From contig OY720344.1 in NCBI GenBank assembly GCA_963082975.1, forward strand, positions 73,374,546 to 73,438,545: 64,000 bases of DNA, read 5' to 3'. Shown piece after piece: positions 1-11,064 of this stretch; position 1 is the first letter of the stretch; the number at the start of each line of letters is the position of its first letter. The notes below the pieces were generated by a model. That model worked only from the letters and a program-made list of their open reading frames with translations, did no database searches and was not told the DNA's origin. Source of the stretch: Labia minor. Its lineage: Eukaryota; Arthropoda; Insecta; Dermaptera; Spongiphoridae. The translations under genes were made by a program, and so were the position numbers.

Positions 1-822
1 GTTTCAAGTATTGAGGAAATTCATTGTCTCTCCATAGCTCAACAACGTTCAATTGCCAACAACTTGCGGTTTGGCTACCAAAATACCGGATGTAAGTGTT
101 CTTTCCTTTTAGTGGAAAGAAGACATATATATACTATGTAGATATTTTTACCCTTCTTATACAAATATATATACATATATCTCATATAAGAATAATAAAA
201 TTAGAATATTAATATAAAAAAAAACATTGCTAGGAATAAGATCCAATTAAATTTAATTATGAAATTTTTATTTTTTTTATTCAAATAAAATTTAATAATA
301 TAATTGTAAAATATATATATAAGGTGAATGTTCCAATAGTTGACACTATAAGGACATCTTTATGGGAAAAATTTGATATCTTCTATTTTTTATCAGATAT
401 CAATTTGAGTTTTGGGTGATATGGTTAATAATGAAGAATTTATCTGCAAACCAATGCAATTTTCAATTTTTTTAAAATTTTTATTCTTTTTTTAACATTA
501 GCATCTAAAAGCACCAGTAGTTGACACCCTTAAAATTAGGTAATATGGACATTCAATTAATAATATTTAATATTGATGTTAATACTAAAAAATATAAATA
601 AAAATTAGTGATTTGCCTCCTTAACATTCGAAGAACAACATATGAAAATATCCATTTATAAAAAGTAATTGTGCCGTTTACTCACTTCAGACGGTGACTC
701 AAAATTTTTATGTTTACACATCTTCAATATAGAAGAAATTACTTTCATATAGCGCGGATTTAAAAATGTTTATTCAGATATAAGTCTTATTATCCGATAT
801 TAAATGTACAAGTGTATATATA
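1..822. other. A/T-rich DNA, nothing recognised
   Basis: Long A and T runs and TA microsatellite stretches. No reading frame of useful length, RNA-like fold or terminal repeat was recognised. Confidence 0.6.
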
Positions 823-1013
823 CAGGGGCGGACTAAGGCCTAGGCAAACTAGGCGCCTGCCTAGGGCCCGCAATTTTTGGGGGCCCGAAAATTACGTATC
901 TAGAGCCCGTACGGTGGCCAAACCGTGGCTCGCTAAAAAAGGTAAAATTTTTTCCCGATAGGCATAGAATTATAATGTTGCCTAGGGTCCACTTTAGCCT
1001 TAGTCCGCCACTG
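823..1013. mobile_element. hAT-type MITE, 191 bp, with 8-bp target duplication
   Basis: The left end reads CAGGGGCGGACTAAGGCC and the reverse complement of the right end reads CAGTGGCGGACTAAGGCT, giving inverted repeats of about 18 bp. The element is flanked by TATATATA on both sides (815-822 and 1014-1021). CAG termini with an 8-bp duplication are the hAT superfamily signature, although a TA-repeat duplication is weak evidence alone. There is no coding capacity. Internally (about 912-935) it contains the start of another hAT end type, GGTGGCCAAACCGTGGCTC, also found at 39595, so it looks like a chimera of two hAT families. Confidence 0.8.
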
Positions 1014-2690
1014 TATATATATAAATATATATATAATAAAATTTTTTGTGTTAAATTTGCACATGACTGTTTAATTAATTCTTTTTATTAAATTATTCTT
1101 TTATAATGACTTTTAATTATCTATAATTATATATATACCTATATATATTAATGAACGTGATTTGCATGGAGCAATTTTGATTGAAAATACAATAAATTGC
1201 TTGTTTGTTCGAAAAACGAGTTCAAGGATAATAAACTGAACGTCTTTGGCAAGGTGACTGACTATTCATTTATTTTATTGTGGTAAATATTTTATGCCAA
1301 AATGTGGATTTTCTTGGGAATACGATATATGACTTAGCAATCAAAATGGATCTTTTACTTTTTTTTTAATATATATTTATTTAGCTATAAAATCTTAAAG
1401 ATCATTCGGTCAAATGGTATTCTTACTTGATGACTGTGAAAGGAAATCAGATTATAATTTTTTATCCTTATTTTACCCATATTTGTCAATAAAAAAAAAG
1501 ATCATAAAATATTACTGATAAAATAAGAATTATAAGGTTTACTTTCAATACTATTTAAAAACAAACAAATTTAAATATTATTCAATTCAAGTTTTCAAAA
1601 TCAGATTGATATAAGGCTCCTTGAATTATTATATATCATATTATATTATATGTTATATTATATTATTAAATATATGCTTTTTTTTGATATTTATTCTAAT
1701 AAATATTTTAACTATATAAATATATAATACTTAGTGATTTGGCACACAAAAGTGACCTATCAAATCTTAAAAGAACATATATGCATTAATACATACATTA
1801 CATACATATACATATATACTAAAATAAAATATATAATTATAAGATATATATTATAATTATGATATAATAAATTATTATTAAATAAGTATCGAAACTAATA
1901 AGATTAATTTAAAATGAAAATAATTGGAAAAATATATATATCAGATTATTGTTTTATGTAATCGCGCGCGATTTGTGTAAAAGATTTTTAGTAAGTAAAA
2001 ATCGATTTAACTGAATAAGTAATATTGTATTTATAAGAGTTATAATTTTCTATAATAATACAATAAAGTAATAATTTTACTTGAAAAGTAAATCCAAATT
2101 TCTCATTTTTCTTTTTACACTATAAAATAGATGGATATATAAAATAATTTAGTCTTAATAAGTAGTAATTAAATTTATATAGCAAACAACAATTAATTTA
2201 ACTTTCAAATTTTATTAAATATTATTGTTGCCATTGGTGATAATATTCCTAACTTCAGTCATGTGCGGGATTCCGATTTACATATATATTTACTTAATAA
2301 TAAATAAATAATTTGGTAAAGATTACAATTTTAAAAAATAGGTTTAAGATATTATTTAAATTTAAATACTATACTTAAAATTAATACTTTAAAATTATAT
2401 TTAGATTTAAATAGTGCTACTAAATTCAATCACATTTTTAAAGTGACTCTCTTCTGAGTTATCTCAATCCAATCTTAATAATATATAAATATATATATAC
2501 AATTTTCTTGATGAAAATGTTAATTTAATATTTACAAATAATTTCTAATTGAATAGCTAATTGGCCTTATGAATAATGAATCTCGTTTAAGAAGATAGAA
2601 AATCATCACTTAACGAAGAATAGTATGAACGACAAAGTAATTTCCAAAGATTATTAGTGACTTATTAGATAATGCAGTACCAATTAGCAT
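1014..2690. other. A/T-rich DNA, nothing recognised
   Basis: Low-complexity A/T sequence with TATATA and ATTATT tracts. No protein similarity or transposon terminus was recognised on either strand. Confidence 0.55.
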
Positions 2691-2699
2691 AAGATATCA

Positions 2700-2900
2700 G
2701 CATATGAATGGAAGATATACATACGAGGGGGAGGCGTAGTTATGTAAACTTAGATACCTATGCCGATAAAAGCCTACACTCGGTACGTGTTCGCAACATC
2801 AATTATTCACGCTTGAATCTAGCGAACCTATAATTGAGCCTCTATTTATTTCATTAATCGTTCGCGGTATCTAAATAAATCTTCATTTAAAGTGCTCTCG
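2700..2900 (+). promoter_or_regulatory. possible promoter-like patch (weak)
   Basis: About 200 bases of balanced composition in an A/T desert. It has a TATA-like CGATAAAAG near 2765, followed about 30 bases later by CGCAACATCAATT, which could hold an initiator. No open frame follows. This is composition and spacing only; an old transposon remnant would look the same. Confidence 0.2.
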
Positions 2901-5589
2901 TGAACAATATTCAAAATTACACCATATTAATAAATAATTATTAAGAGTTATTATACATAATAGGAATAAAAAGAAAAAAAAATATCTAAAAGATAATAAA
3001 TTTAATGCATGATTTTTAACTATTGATTTTAATCATTATATGGGTTATGTGCGTACTGTACATACTAATTATTATCATTAGAATCATAAAGGATAATTAA
3101 AATAGTTTTTTATTATTAATTGAATACCCTGAAATAGCTACACCACCTTTATCCTAAATCGATTAATCACTTCATCCTCTTTCTCTCTTGTAAATAGATA
3201 AATCTTTTCTTCTTTCCTTCTTTCTGTAATTTTATACTTTTTTACATTTTCATTGGCAGTTTCCTAAAATTTATATAAATATATATATTACATAATGTAT
3301 GTATGTATAATATGTTTCATGTAGTATGATAGAACTAAACTTGAATTTTGTAAGTAATTTTATATTATTTTTTATTCACTCTTAATGTAAATATAATAAT
3401 AAGAATAAGTAAAATAAAAATAATTATTAAATATATAATTATAATAAACATTATCATAACATTATGTTAAATATGATTTCTACTTTTAAATATATTTAAA
3501 GATTGTCAATTCAACCTGAAAACTTTTCTTTTATAACAATTATATCTATACTTATAGTGCAAACTTCTTATGATGACATAATTGTTGAAATGATCATTAA
3601 AATGAATAAAAAATTTTTATCTTGAAACATAAAACCTGGTGTTTTTATAATAATTTTCCTTTAACCTTTTTAATTTTATTATTAATTTTCAGTGTCATTT
3701 AAATATTGAAAATTGTTATAAAAGAAAAGTTTTTCCAAGTTTAATTTAAAAATTTCTACTTTTATTAAAATATTTTCATTATTATAATCCTGTTGTGTTT
3801 AGGGTTTTTCTATTTGTAACCTATGTATCTTTTGGCTAAAAAACACATTTAAAAAAAAGTTTTGATTAGCGGTCAAATCATTTGATACTTGATGGTCATG
3901 TCTCAAGCTCTACTATTAGGAAAAATTTAAAAATTAAGTTGTAAAAAATTTAAAAAAAAATTAAAATGAATATGGGTAATATATTTGAAAATGGTTTAGA
4001 GCCCAATTGTCTCAAAAACAAGTACTCCGTCCTTTCAATCTTTTAATGAGATATATTTGATCGGTATGTTTTAATATCAATAATAATTTCATTTATCATA
4101 TCAATGTAGATTATATAGTATACTTTATATATAATACAATATACAATTTATATGTAATAAGATGCTATTCTAAGTTAATTAGTATGTATAATCGAATTTA
4201 GAACATGAGTGAAATGATGAAAGACAATATTGCAACAAAATGCGTGATAAATTGGATAGAATGATAATTATTACATACTCAATATATATGATTATTTAGA
4301 TTGAAAAATTTCAAAGTGATGGCTGATTCGTTGAATCCTTTCACTTACTCACAAAAATGGAAACACATCATTTAAATAAATTTAAAATTCAAAAACAAAC
4401 AGTTAAACTTAAAAATTTTAGATTATGTTGTTAGGACTAATTTTTAATAGATTTTTCCAACCACTACTGAAAAAATTGCAAATTGGCAATTTGATTTTGC
4501 AAAAAAGTAATTTTTAGCAGGCCTAAAAAATTTAAATCAAGGATTTAATATCTGATGTAGTACACTAGACATTCATAAACACACACTTGACATTTAATAT
4601 TATTAGAGATATTTAGTCAAAAAATAATAAATAGTAAATTTCATCCCCCAACATTTTTACTTTTTATATAAATACCCTCCTCTCAGCGCCGGATCAAGGA
4701 GCGGACAAGCAAGGCGACTGCCTTGTGCTCCAAGTTTTGAAATAAACTTGTATTTAAATTATTTAAGAATTTCGTTCATTTTTTTTTCTTCTTTAAAATC
4801 TTAAGGATAAATCTTCCAGCTTAATAAAAGGAAGCTCTCTCCCTCTCATTTCTATTCTCATCGTATAAGGTATTTATTTTAATTGAATAATAAAGATTTA
4901 CCGGTGTTAGTTAAAATAATTCAATTATCTAATTAATTATTTTTAGTCTCTATTGGAAAAAATGAACTTTTAATTACTATATATGTATATGTATATATAT
5001 ATTACAATCATAATGATTTTATTGTTAGTGTTAATGCGTAATACTAAATTATTATTTTCTTGATATTTTTGTTTTTAAATAAATTAATAAAATTTAACAC
5101 AATCATCTAAAATGAATTAATTCCAATAAAACTGTAACCTTTTTAAATGTAAAATTTTTATTGCCGAGTTTGAAATAATTTTAATATAATTAATTTTAAT
5201 GAATTTAAATGTAATGTAAAATTAAATGTTTTAGATTGTTGATTCTAATGTAACACTTTCAATGTGATAAATTTATTAGGGGTGGGAGTGGTATAAATTC
5301 ACGCCGTTTGCTATGCTCTGGTGCATATCTATCTGTGTTGCTGTGTTATATAATATATAAAAAAACATATTTCTCTCTCTCTCCTGCTTTCTAAATATAT
5401 ATATACTATATTTATAATAAAGTAAATTCATCGCCTTAATTATTTAAATAGGTTTAGGGAATTAGAGTAAATATTTGGTATTAATAATAAGAATTGTAAT
5501 GTAATAATTTATAAATAAATTATAATTATAATTGTAAATTTTTTATTTATTTATTTATTTATTTAAACCTTTTATGATACATTTTTTTT
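2901..5589. other. A/T-rich DNA with one possible hAT end
   Basis: Mostly low-complexity A/T sequence. The only distinctive spot is at 4684-4740, listed separately. A TTTA microsatellite at about 5543-5566 abuts the LINE remnant that follows and is probably its 3' tail. Confidence 0.5.
4684..4740 (+). mobile_element. possible single hAT terminus
   Basis: CAGCGCCGGATCAAGG followed by GCGGACAAGCAAGGCG resembles the G/C-rich CAG-starting end of a hAT element. No matching opposite end or target duplication was found nearby. Confidence 0.3.
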
Positions 5590-6125
5590 AAATATAGTAC
5601 AAATAAAAATAACAATTATTTATTTGGCCCATTTTGGGCATAGGCCTCTCCCATTGTTTTCCAAATTTCTCTTCTTCTGGTAGTTCTTCCCCACTCATTT
5701 CATTTCTTAATGTTGTTGTAGGCCCGTCACTACCTTCGTTCATCTTTCGTCGTTTAGTCTTGCTATGTGACCTGTTCATTTCCATTTTAATTTCCTTATT
5801 TTTCTTGTTATGTTATACAATTGTGTTTTTCTGTATATGTAATCACTCTTAATTCTGTCTTTTCTCTTAATATTTAGGATGCTCCTTAACATCGCCCTTT
5901 GAGTTGTCTCTAGTTTATTTGTAATTTTTTCAGTAATGGACCATGTTTGCGCTCCATTAAAATAGGTATTACACATTTTTTTAAAATTTTTAATTTGGCA
6001 ATTAGGTCAATATTTGTATTTTTTAAAATGAATATAAGTAACCAAAATTTTTTCCAACCCAAGTTTATTCTTCTTATAATTTCTTTTTCAGTCCTATTTA
6101 CAAAACTAATTCTTTGGTTTTGTAA
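5590..6125 (-). pseudogene. LINE reverse-transcriptase C-terminal remnant
   Basis: Read on the reverse strand from 6125 to 5590, this is the C-terminal part of a non-LTR retrotransposon ORF2 protein. Recognisable pieces in order are a Gly-Trp-Lys-Lys-Phe-Trp stretch, a Cys-Val-Ile-Pro segment, FNGAQTWSITEKI (the usual 'YG.QTW.LT' block), LETTQRAMLRSILNIKRKDR, a TGHIAR motif, then RTTRRRKIWKTMGEAYAQNG at the C-terminus. These blocks follow the thumb/connector of RT in many insect LINEs. Frameshifts and stops separate them, so it is dead. The 3' end lies at the left, next to a TTTA (AAAT on this strand) repeat that may be the LINE tail. Upstream RT motifs are absent (5' truncation). It is a different lineage from the LINE copies at 8.2, 20, 27 and 31 kb. 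Confidence 0.7.
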
Positions 6126-6321
6126 ATAATTGTAAATATATTATATTAAAGTATTTATGAGAGAAACAGTATAATTTGGTAAAAGTGTAAATAATAACTT
6201 TAAAAATCGATTTCTTTTACAAGTAAAAATATTGTAAATATTTGTAATTAGTTTATTGTAAAAATGTAAATAAAATTATTTTACAGAGAAAGGAAATTGT
6301 TTTAATTAATACCAAATCCTA

Positions 6322-6324
<3 letters not shown>

Positions 6325-6356
<32 letters not shown>

Positions 6357-6388
6357 CATATATATATATATAATATATATATATATTA
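6325..6388. repeat. AT dinucleotide microsatellite
   Basis: Two long TA runs separated by AACATA. They mark the left border of a compositionally different block. Confidence 0.8.
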
Positions 6389-6895
6389 AAAGGGAGTAAC
6401 AGGGATCGTTTTGGGGGCAGCCCATGTTTGTTGGGCTGTGTTGGATGTAAGGGACAAGGGTATTTCGCAACCCGCCCAGGTGAGGCAAGGGTTGCTGCTC
6501 CAGATTGAATCGGCTGGCAAGTTTTTCAGGCGGGCGCGGCGCTCTCGAACTTGTGAGTCATCTGCGGCGACACCTTCGTTAGTTCGCTTATGTCTTAACA
6601 TTATATGAGATGGTGGAACAATATGAAACGGGTCAGGGCCAGGCGAAACCGGAATCTGGCGCAACCCAGCCAACTCGTATCCACTCCAAGGAACATACTC
6701 ACTCCACGTGCTGCTCGGACGTATTTTACGTATCCATAAATAATTACAAGGTGCGAATCATTGAACAAAAGCGATTAGGTATTTCAAACGAGCGAAATCG
6801 ATGGTCCGGAACGGTGCCTGACCTAGACCTTTTGGGAGATGTGAACTTGCATCGGACACTTTCCATTGGAATTTTAACTATGAACTAATTAATTA
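6389..6895. other. unidentified balanced-composition block, about 500 bp
   Basis: Between a TA microsatellite and an A/T desert lies a 500-bp block near 50% G/C. It has overlapping open frames on both strands: forward 92 codons at 6610-6888, forward 65 codons at 6411-6608, and reverse 95 codons at 6386-6673. None shows a domain I recognise. Sharp borders and unusual composition suggest an inserted sequence, for example a transposon fragment or SINE-like unit, rather than a host exon, but no terminal repeats were found. Confidence 0.4.
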
Positions 6896-7109
6896 TATAA
6901 TTGCATTCGTTTCGAGTAAAAAAAAATATAATCGTTCTTTTTTAACGCATGATTGAATTTTTAGTACTTCAAATTGCATTTTTAGTCATCAAGGGCAAGG
7001 TCATTTGGAAAGAATAACGCCCTACAACCTATCTATCTTCCATAATCCTTCTTTTTCAACTTAATATATAGACAAATGGAAAAATCATACCGCAAATGGT
7101 CTTTAATAG

Positions 7110-7411
7110 TTACTATCTCGCCAGATATAGTATTGCGATCACGAAAATTTTAGATGTCGAGATTTTGAAGTTTTTATACGTTTTGAAGGTCCCTGAGTCA
7201 TTTTCAGAAAGGTTGAAAAAATGTATTTGTGTGTGTGTGTGTATAGATTGAAATAACGCGCCTGCACGTGTCGTGGTGCCATCAACAAAGAGCCAAACAC
7301 GCGCTGGATTAATAAATATTGTTTATTAATTTTAATTTATAATTTAATTATAATATATGTGTTAATTAATCCAATTCAAATTTGCGAAATAGTCGAGTGG
7401 AGACACTCCAG
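7110..7411 (+). mobile_element. repeat family B (Helentron/HINE-like), internally deleted copy
   Basis: The left end starts ACTATCTCGCCAGATATAGT, then GCGATCACGAAAATTTT and a short GT microsatellite. The right end has GCGAAATAGTCG, complementary to the start, followed by the hairpin GAGTG-GAGA-CACTC and CCAG. Fuller copies at 34653-35274 and 29115-29705 show that this one has lost its middle. No coding capacity. Confidence 0.65.
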
Positions 7412-8198
7412 ATTTTTTTATAATTAGTTATAAGATTTTCTGATGAGGCCAGATCGTAAATGACAAAAACAAAACTGAAAACCTAGATCATAAAATAATG
7501 TTCTTCACCTCGAAACGAAGTGGAACAACTATCTTTAATAATTATAACAAGAAGCAATAATTAATTACGAAGAAAGGGAATAAGAATTAATAAAGCCTGA
7601 TTGACTTATCACGATCACTAGTTACCTTTAATTAATTGGTAAAGATAACCAAACCTAATTGCAATTATAAAGGGAATATACTTTAATAATAAATTTAATG
7701 ATGAATAAATATGAATAATGCAATTTATTAACATATAAGAATGGTAGTGAGAATATAATACAAAGTAATATTTAAATTATTTATTTACTAATATAAGTAA
7801 ATTATATACATATTAATAAAAAAATATTAATTAAATTAATTATTATAATTAATGAAAATAAACGAATGGTAATATTTACCATAATTAATTATGATTGAGG
7901 AATATATATATAAATCTATATATTTAATACGATAGTGTCCGTTTGTACGCAAAAAACTCCAGAGCCTAAACTACAAGGAGTAAGGTAACCAAATTTTTCT
8001 GAGGTGAAGGGTACCTCAAATGAGATGAAAAATAAAAAAGAAATTAGAATCTTAGGTAACTCCTGAGCTGAGCTGCGAGTGTTCCATTTTCCAGAAATAT
8101 ATATAAAGGAGAGTATTTGTAATGTATGTAATTTGTTTACTTTTTTGTTGTCATAGAAACAGATATATATATATATAATTAGAACCTCTCTCTCTCCC
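7412..8198. other. A/T-rich DNA, nothing recognised
   Basis: A/T-rich sequence without recognisable frames or termini. Confidence 0.5.
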
Positions 8199-8245
8199 TC
8201 TATTTAAAATTTTAAAAAATTTCTTAAGCCAGGTAAATGAATTGG
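8190..8245 (+). repeat. dispersed repeat, copy 1
   Basis: A CTCTCTCTCCCTCTATTT tract, then TTTCTTAAG and GTAAATGAATTGGACTGG. The same order of blocks occurs at 24360-24460 and, on the other strand, at 38519-38620. The element type is unknown. Confidence 0.5.
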
Positions 8246-9025
8246 ACTGGAAGAGGAGACATGTGATTAGAGAAATTGGGGAAAAATCAACCGAAATGTA
8301 ATTAAACAAAAAAATTCAAGAATTATGATACGGATACGACTTACATACAATTAACATACAAAATGTAGAATTTGAAAAAGTATAAATATTTAAATACTTA
8401 AGATCTCTAATCACGAAGGATAATAATATTCGAGAAGAATTTAAATCGACGTTGTGATTTTGTAATGCCTGTTATTATGCAGTAAAGGGGCTTATCTCAT
8501 CAAAGAGGATCAAAATTAAAATATATAAAACAATTATTTTTCATGTTGATCGATGACTAGGTTGACCATATTTCGAAAACACCAAACCGGGACAAACGGT
8601 ATACCTTTTTTTTTAGAACTAAATTGAAAAAATTTTGAAAAAATAATTACGAAATGTCCTAAATATTGAAAAAACAGTAGGGTGTCCCGAAGACTTTTTT
8701 GGGACAGAGCACCTAAAGACGGGACGTTTGGTCACCCTATCGATGACTCTGGGAGACGATTTGGAGTATTTGTGAGATTAATATTGTTCGCAGCATTTAT
8801 AGGCCAAAAGAAGATGAGGTCACAGGGGGATGGCGGAGATGGCATAACGAGATATAATGTCCAGATATAGTTAAGGTTATAAAATCAAGAAGGCTGGGAT
8901 GGGAAAGGGACGTGGTTGGAATTGGAGAAACTAGAAATTGGGAGAAACCGATTGGGAAACATCCGGTGGAAGACCAAGGACCAAGGTGGGTGGACAATGA
9001 AGGAAGGGACATGGGATGATAATTA
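8246..9025 (+). pseudogene. LINE ORF2 C-terminal remnant interrupted by a MITE
   Basis: Forward-strand remnant of the same LINE lineage as the better copy at 31.1 kb. It shares DNA for the segments coding 'ELNKKIQ', 'DNNIREEFK', 'CYYAVKGLI', 'KIKIYKTII', then after the MITE the 'GDDLEYL..', 'PKEDEVTG' and 'HNE' blocks. It has many frameshifts and stops. A 182-bp MITE (8558-8739) sits in the middle at exactly the position occupied in the reverse-strand copy at 20.1-20.7 kb. It ends at about 9025 and is followed within 100 bases by a Helitron 3' terminus, an arrangement repeated in other copies. Confidence 0.65.
8558..8739. mobile_element. hAT-like MITE inside a LINE, copy 1
   Basis: The termini TAGGTTGACCATA and GGTCACCCTA are inverted repeats (consensus TAGGGTGACC). 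Both flanks carry TCGATGAC (8550-8557 and 8740-8747), a perfect 8-bp target duplication. There is an internal poly-T/A stretch and no coding capacity. The same MITE, in the same site and orientation relative to the LINE, occurs at 20407-20616. Confidence 0.8.
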
Positions 9026-9049
9026 ACAAACAAGTGCATCTAAACTTGG

Positions 9050-9116
9050 CATTGGGATGGATTTGAACCCTTTTTTAGGCAAACAAATAACTCCTCCTTT
9101 TTAACAGGTATGTTTT
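9050..9116 (-). repeat. tRNA-like B-box sequence
   Basis: On the reverse strand GGGTTCAAATCCATCCC matches an RNA polymerase III B box with its flanking stem. No matching A box or full cloverleaf could be drawn, so it is probably a decayed tRNA-derived SINE piece. Confidence 0.3.
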
Positions 9117-9298
9117 GGATTAGATATATTTTACAAGAAAACAAATACATGTCTTATCTACTTATACTGATTGAAACAAAATGGATGAAAATCTTTTACA
9201 TACAGACTTTCAACCAAATACTATGTATCACTCGGGGGTACAGGGGGCGGAGCCCCCGTCTAGGTGTGAAGAGCGCCGAAGGCGCTCGGAGCAGCTAG
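9117..9298 (+). mobile_element. Helitron 3' terminal region (family E), copy 1
   Basis: About 180 bp ending in two perfect hairpins, GGGGGC-GGA-GCCCCC and GAGCGCC-GAA-GGCGCTC, then GGAGCAG and CTAG at 9295-9298, followed by T. A short G/C hairpin a few bases before CTRR-T is the diagnostic Helitron 3' end. The same block is at 13598-13779 (+) and 19827-20000 (-), and its last 85 bp at 28110-28193. No Rep/helicase gene is present. Confidence 0.8.
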
Positions 9299-9502
9299 TT
9301 ACATTTAATGAAATTTCTTTGTAATAAAGAAGACGTTCAGGCGTTAACTTATTCCCTTTATAATATTTATCACAAATATAATTGTAATATATGAACAATT
9401 ATTAACATATTAAGTAGATTTTTGAGTTGAAAAAACAAATTTTTCCAAGTCTTATTTTCAGATAAAATTATTTTCATTTTTTTCACTTGATAAAAATTAT
9501 TA

Positions 9503-9556
9503 AGGTAGCTCAGTGATAAATTACTGAACTATTGACTTTGTTGATCATCTAAATCA
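9503..9556 (+). repeat. tRNA-like sequence (SINE-type), weak
   Basis: GGTAGCTCAGTGATAAATTA fits a pol III A box and D arm, followed by a possible anticodon arm and a poor B box (TTGTTGATCATC). It cannot be a functional tRNA as read. Confidence 0.3.
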
Positions 9557-10354
9557 CAATAATTTATAATAAATAATATTTAATGAAATTTTATCAAATC
9601 AATCAACATATAAACTCAAATACCAATATCAATACCAATGAAAAAAATAAACTAATTAACAAATAATAAATTTATATCATTGATTTGATTCAAAAACCTT
9701 TTTAATTTCACAATTATGATCTTATAAAATTATTAAATTTTACCTTAAGTATTTATTCTATTTGATTGGCCATTTTACAAAAAAATATTAAAAATTATTT
9801 TAGAAAATATATTTTCTTCTTTTAAATAAACAACAAAATCAAATTTATTCCTGTTATTATTAACTGGGATTTTGAGGTATCAGTAATTAATTAATTTTTC
9901 AACCAATAAATTCCATTAGAAGGAACGATACAAAATAACATCTTTACAAGGAAGATATATGATTAATTATTTATTTATCATTTTTTATACCAAAAGGTCC
10001 TGAATGTTATTTTTATTTTAGAAAATTTTACATATATTTAAAATTTCTCATATCGACTCTTAATTGTAAAAATATCGAAAAAATTCAGTCAAGGTCTTTA
10101 GATAAATACTTTTAATTTAATTATCCTACTGGTTATTAAAAATTTGTTAATGATACCTAGTATTAGAATTTAGGCATTTTTTGCTCATAGATATTATTTT
10201 TTTTAATTTCACTTAATTTTCATCTAAAACATAAAATAAATACTTTTTTTATTTTTTTATTTTATTGGCTCTAAATATCGAGGCCTGTATTACCAAGAGT
10301 TTACATATTTATTTATTTATTTTTATTCTATTACATAAATAATATTTGTGAACT
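9557..10354. other. A/T-rich DNA, nothing recognised
   Basis: A/T-rich filler with poly-T tracts. No frames or termini recognised. Confidence 0.5.
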
Positions 10355-10404
10355 AGGTTAGGTTTGAACCTTTATAAGGCGGACATCTTACTACCTAGCT
10401 CTAC
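10355..10404 (-). repeat. tRNA-like sequence (SINE-type)
   Basis: On the reverse strand GTAGAGCTAGGTAGTAAGAT gives an A box/D arm, and AAGGTTCAAACCTAAC gives a near-consensus B box/T arm, spaced as in a tRNA. The acceptor stem is not convincing, so a tRNA-derived SINE head or pseudo-tRNA is more likely than a working gene. Confidence 0.45.
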
Positions 10405-10677
10405 AATTTAGATAGAATAAATATTTTAATATATAATACCTTTTTGATTTTTTAATAATTTAATTTATTTATTCATAATAAATAATAAATGATCTAATTC
10501 ATTACTCAATTGTAATTTTTATAACTAAATAACTTAAAATTTACCTAATCCAATTCACAATAAATAATTTCTAATTAAATTATTTTCTAAATCTGATAAA
10601 TGTCTTAATTAACTCTTCATCTCATTAAATGCCATATTTAATAGATTAGAATTTTTATATTAATTAATTTTATTATT

Positions 10678-10770
10678 AATAAGTTGACCTGTGGTCAGGT
10701 CCGAACCGACCGACGGTTTGAAGTAAATTAATTTCCAGCTACAGAAACAATTTCAAATAATTTTAATATA
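10678..10770 (-). mobile_element. repeat family A, 3' end fragment
   Basis: On the reverse strand this is the 3' end of family A: a stretch with TCTGTAGCTGGAAATTAATT, subterminal CCGTCGGTCGGTTCGG and the hairpin GACCTG-.CCA-CAGGTC. It is cut off at 10770 where a TATC microsatellite begins. Confidence 0.7.
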
Positions 10771-11064
10771 TCTATCTATCTATCTATCTATATATATAAA
10801 AGGCAATGTCTGTCTGTCTGTGTGTCTGTCAAATACTCAAAAACTACCCGTCCGATTGCGATGAAACTTTCAGGGATTGTTGTGGGCGTCCCAGGGAAGG
10901 TTTTAGTGTAGTTAAATCCAAAATTAATTTATCCAAAATTAATTTAATTAGTAATATTTTGATAAAAGTCTGTAGCGTCACAAAACTATCGACAGATGGC
11001 GCTACATAAAAACTTAAACATTGATATACGAGAACAAAAAATGTAAATAATGTATCTATATATA
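10771..11064 (+). mobile_element. Helitron-like 5' region (family F), fragment 1
   Basis: A TATC/TA microsatellite, then TATATAAAAGGCAATGTCTG, a GTCT repeat and CCGTCCGATTGCGATGAAAC. The same start recurs at 12100, and matching 3'-type sequence ends near 13596. I infer the 5' part of a Helitron-like element. It is cut by a Ginger-like insertion at 11065. Confidence 0.5.

Noticed and set aside
10355-10404. Functional tRNA gene
   Set aside because: A and B boxes fit but no paired acceptor stem or standard anticodon arm could be drawn.
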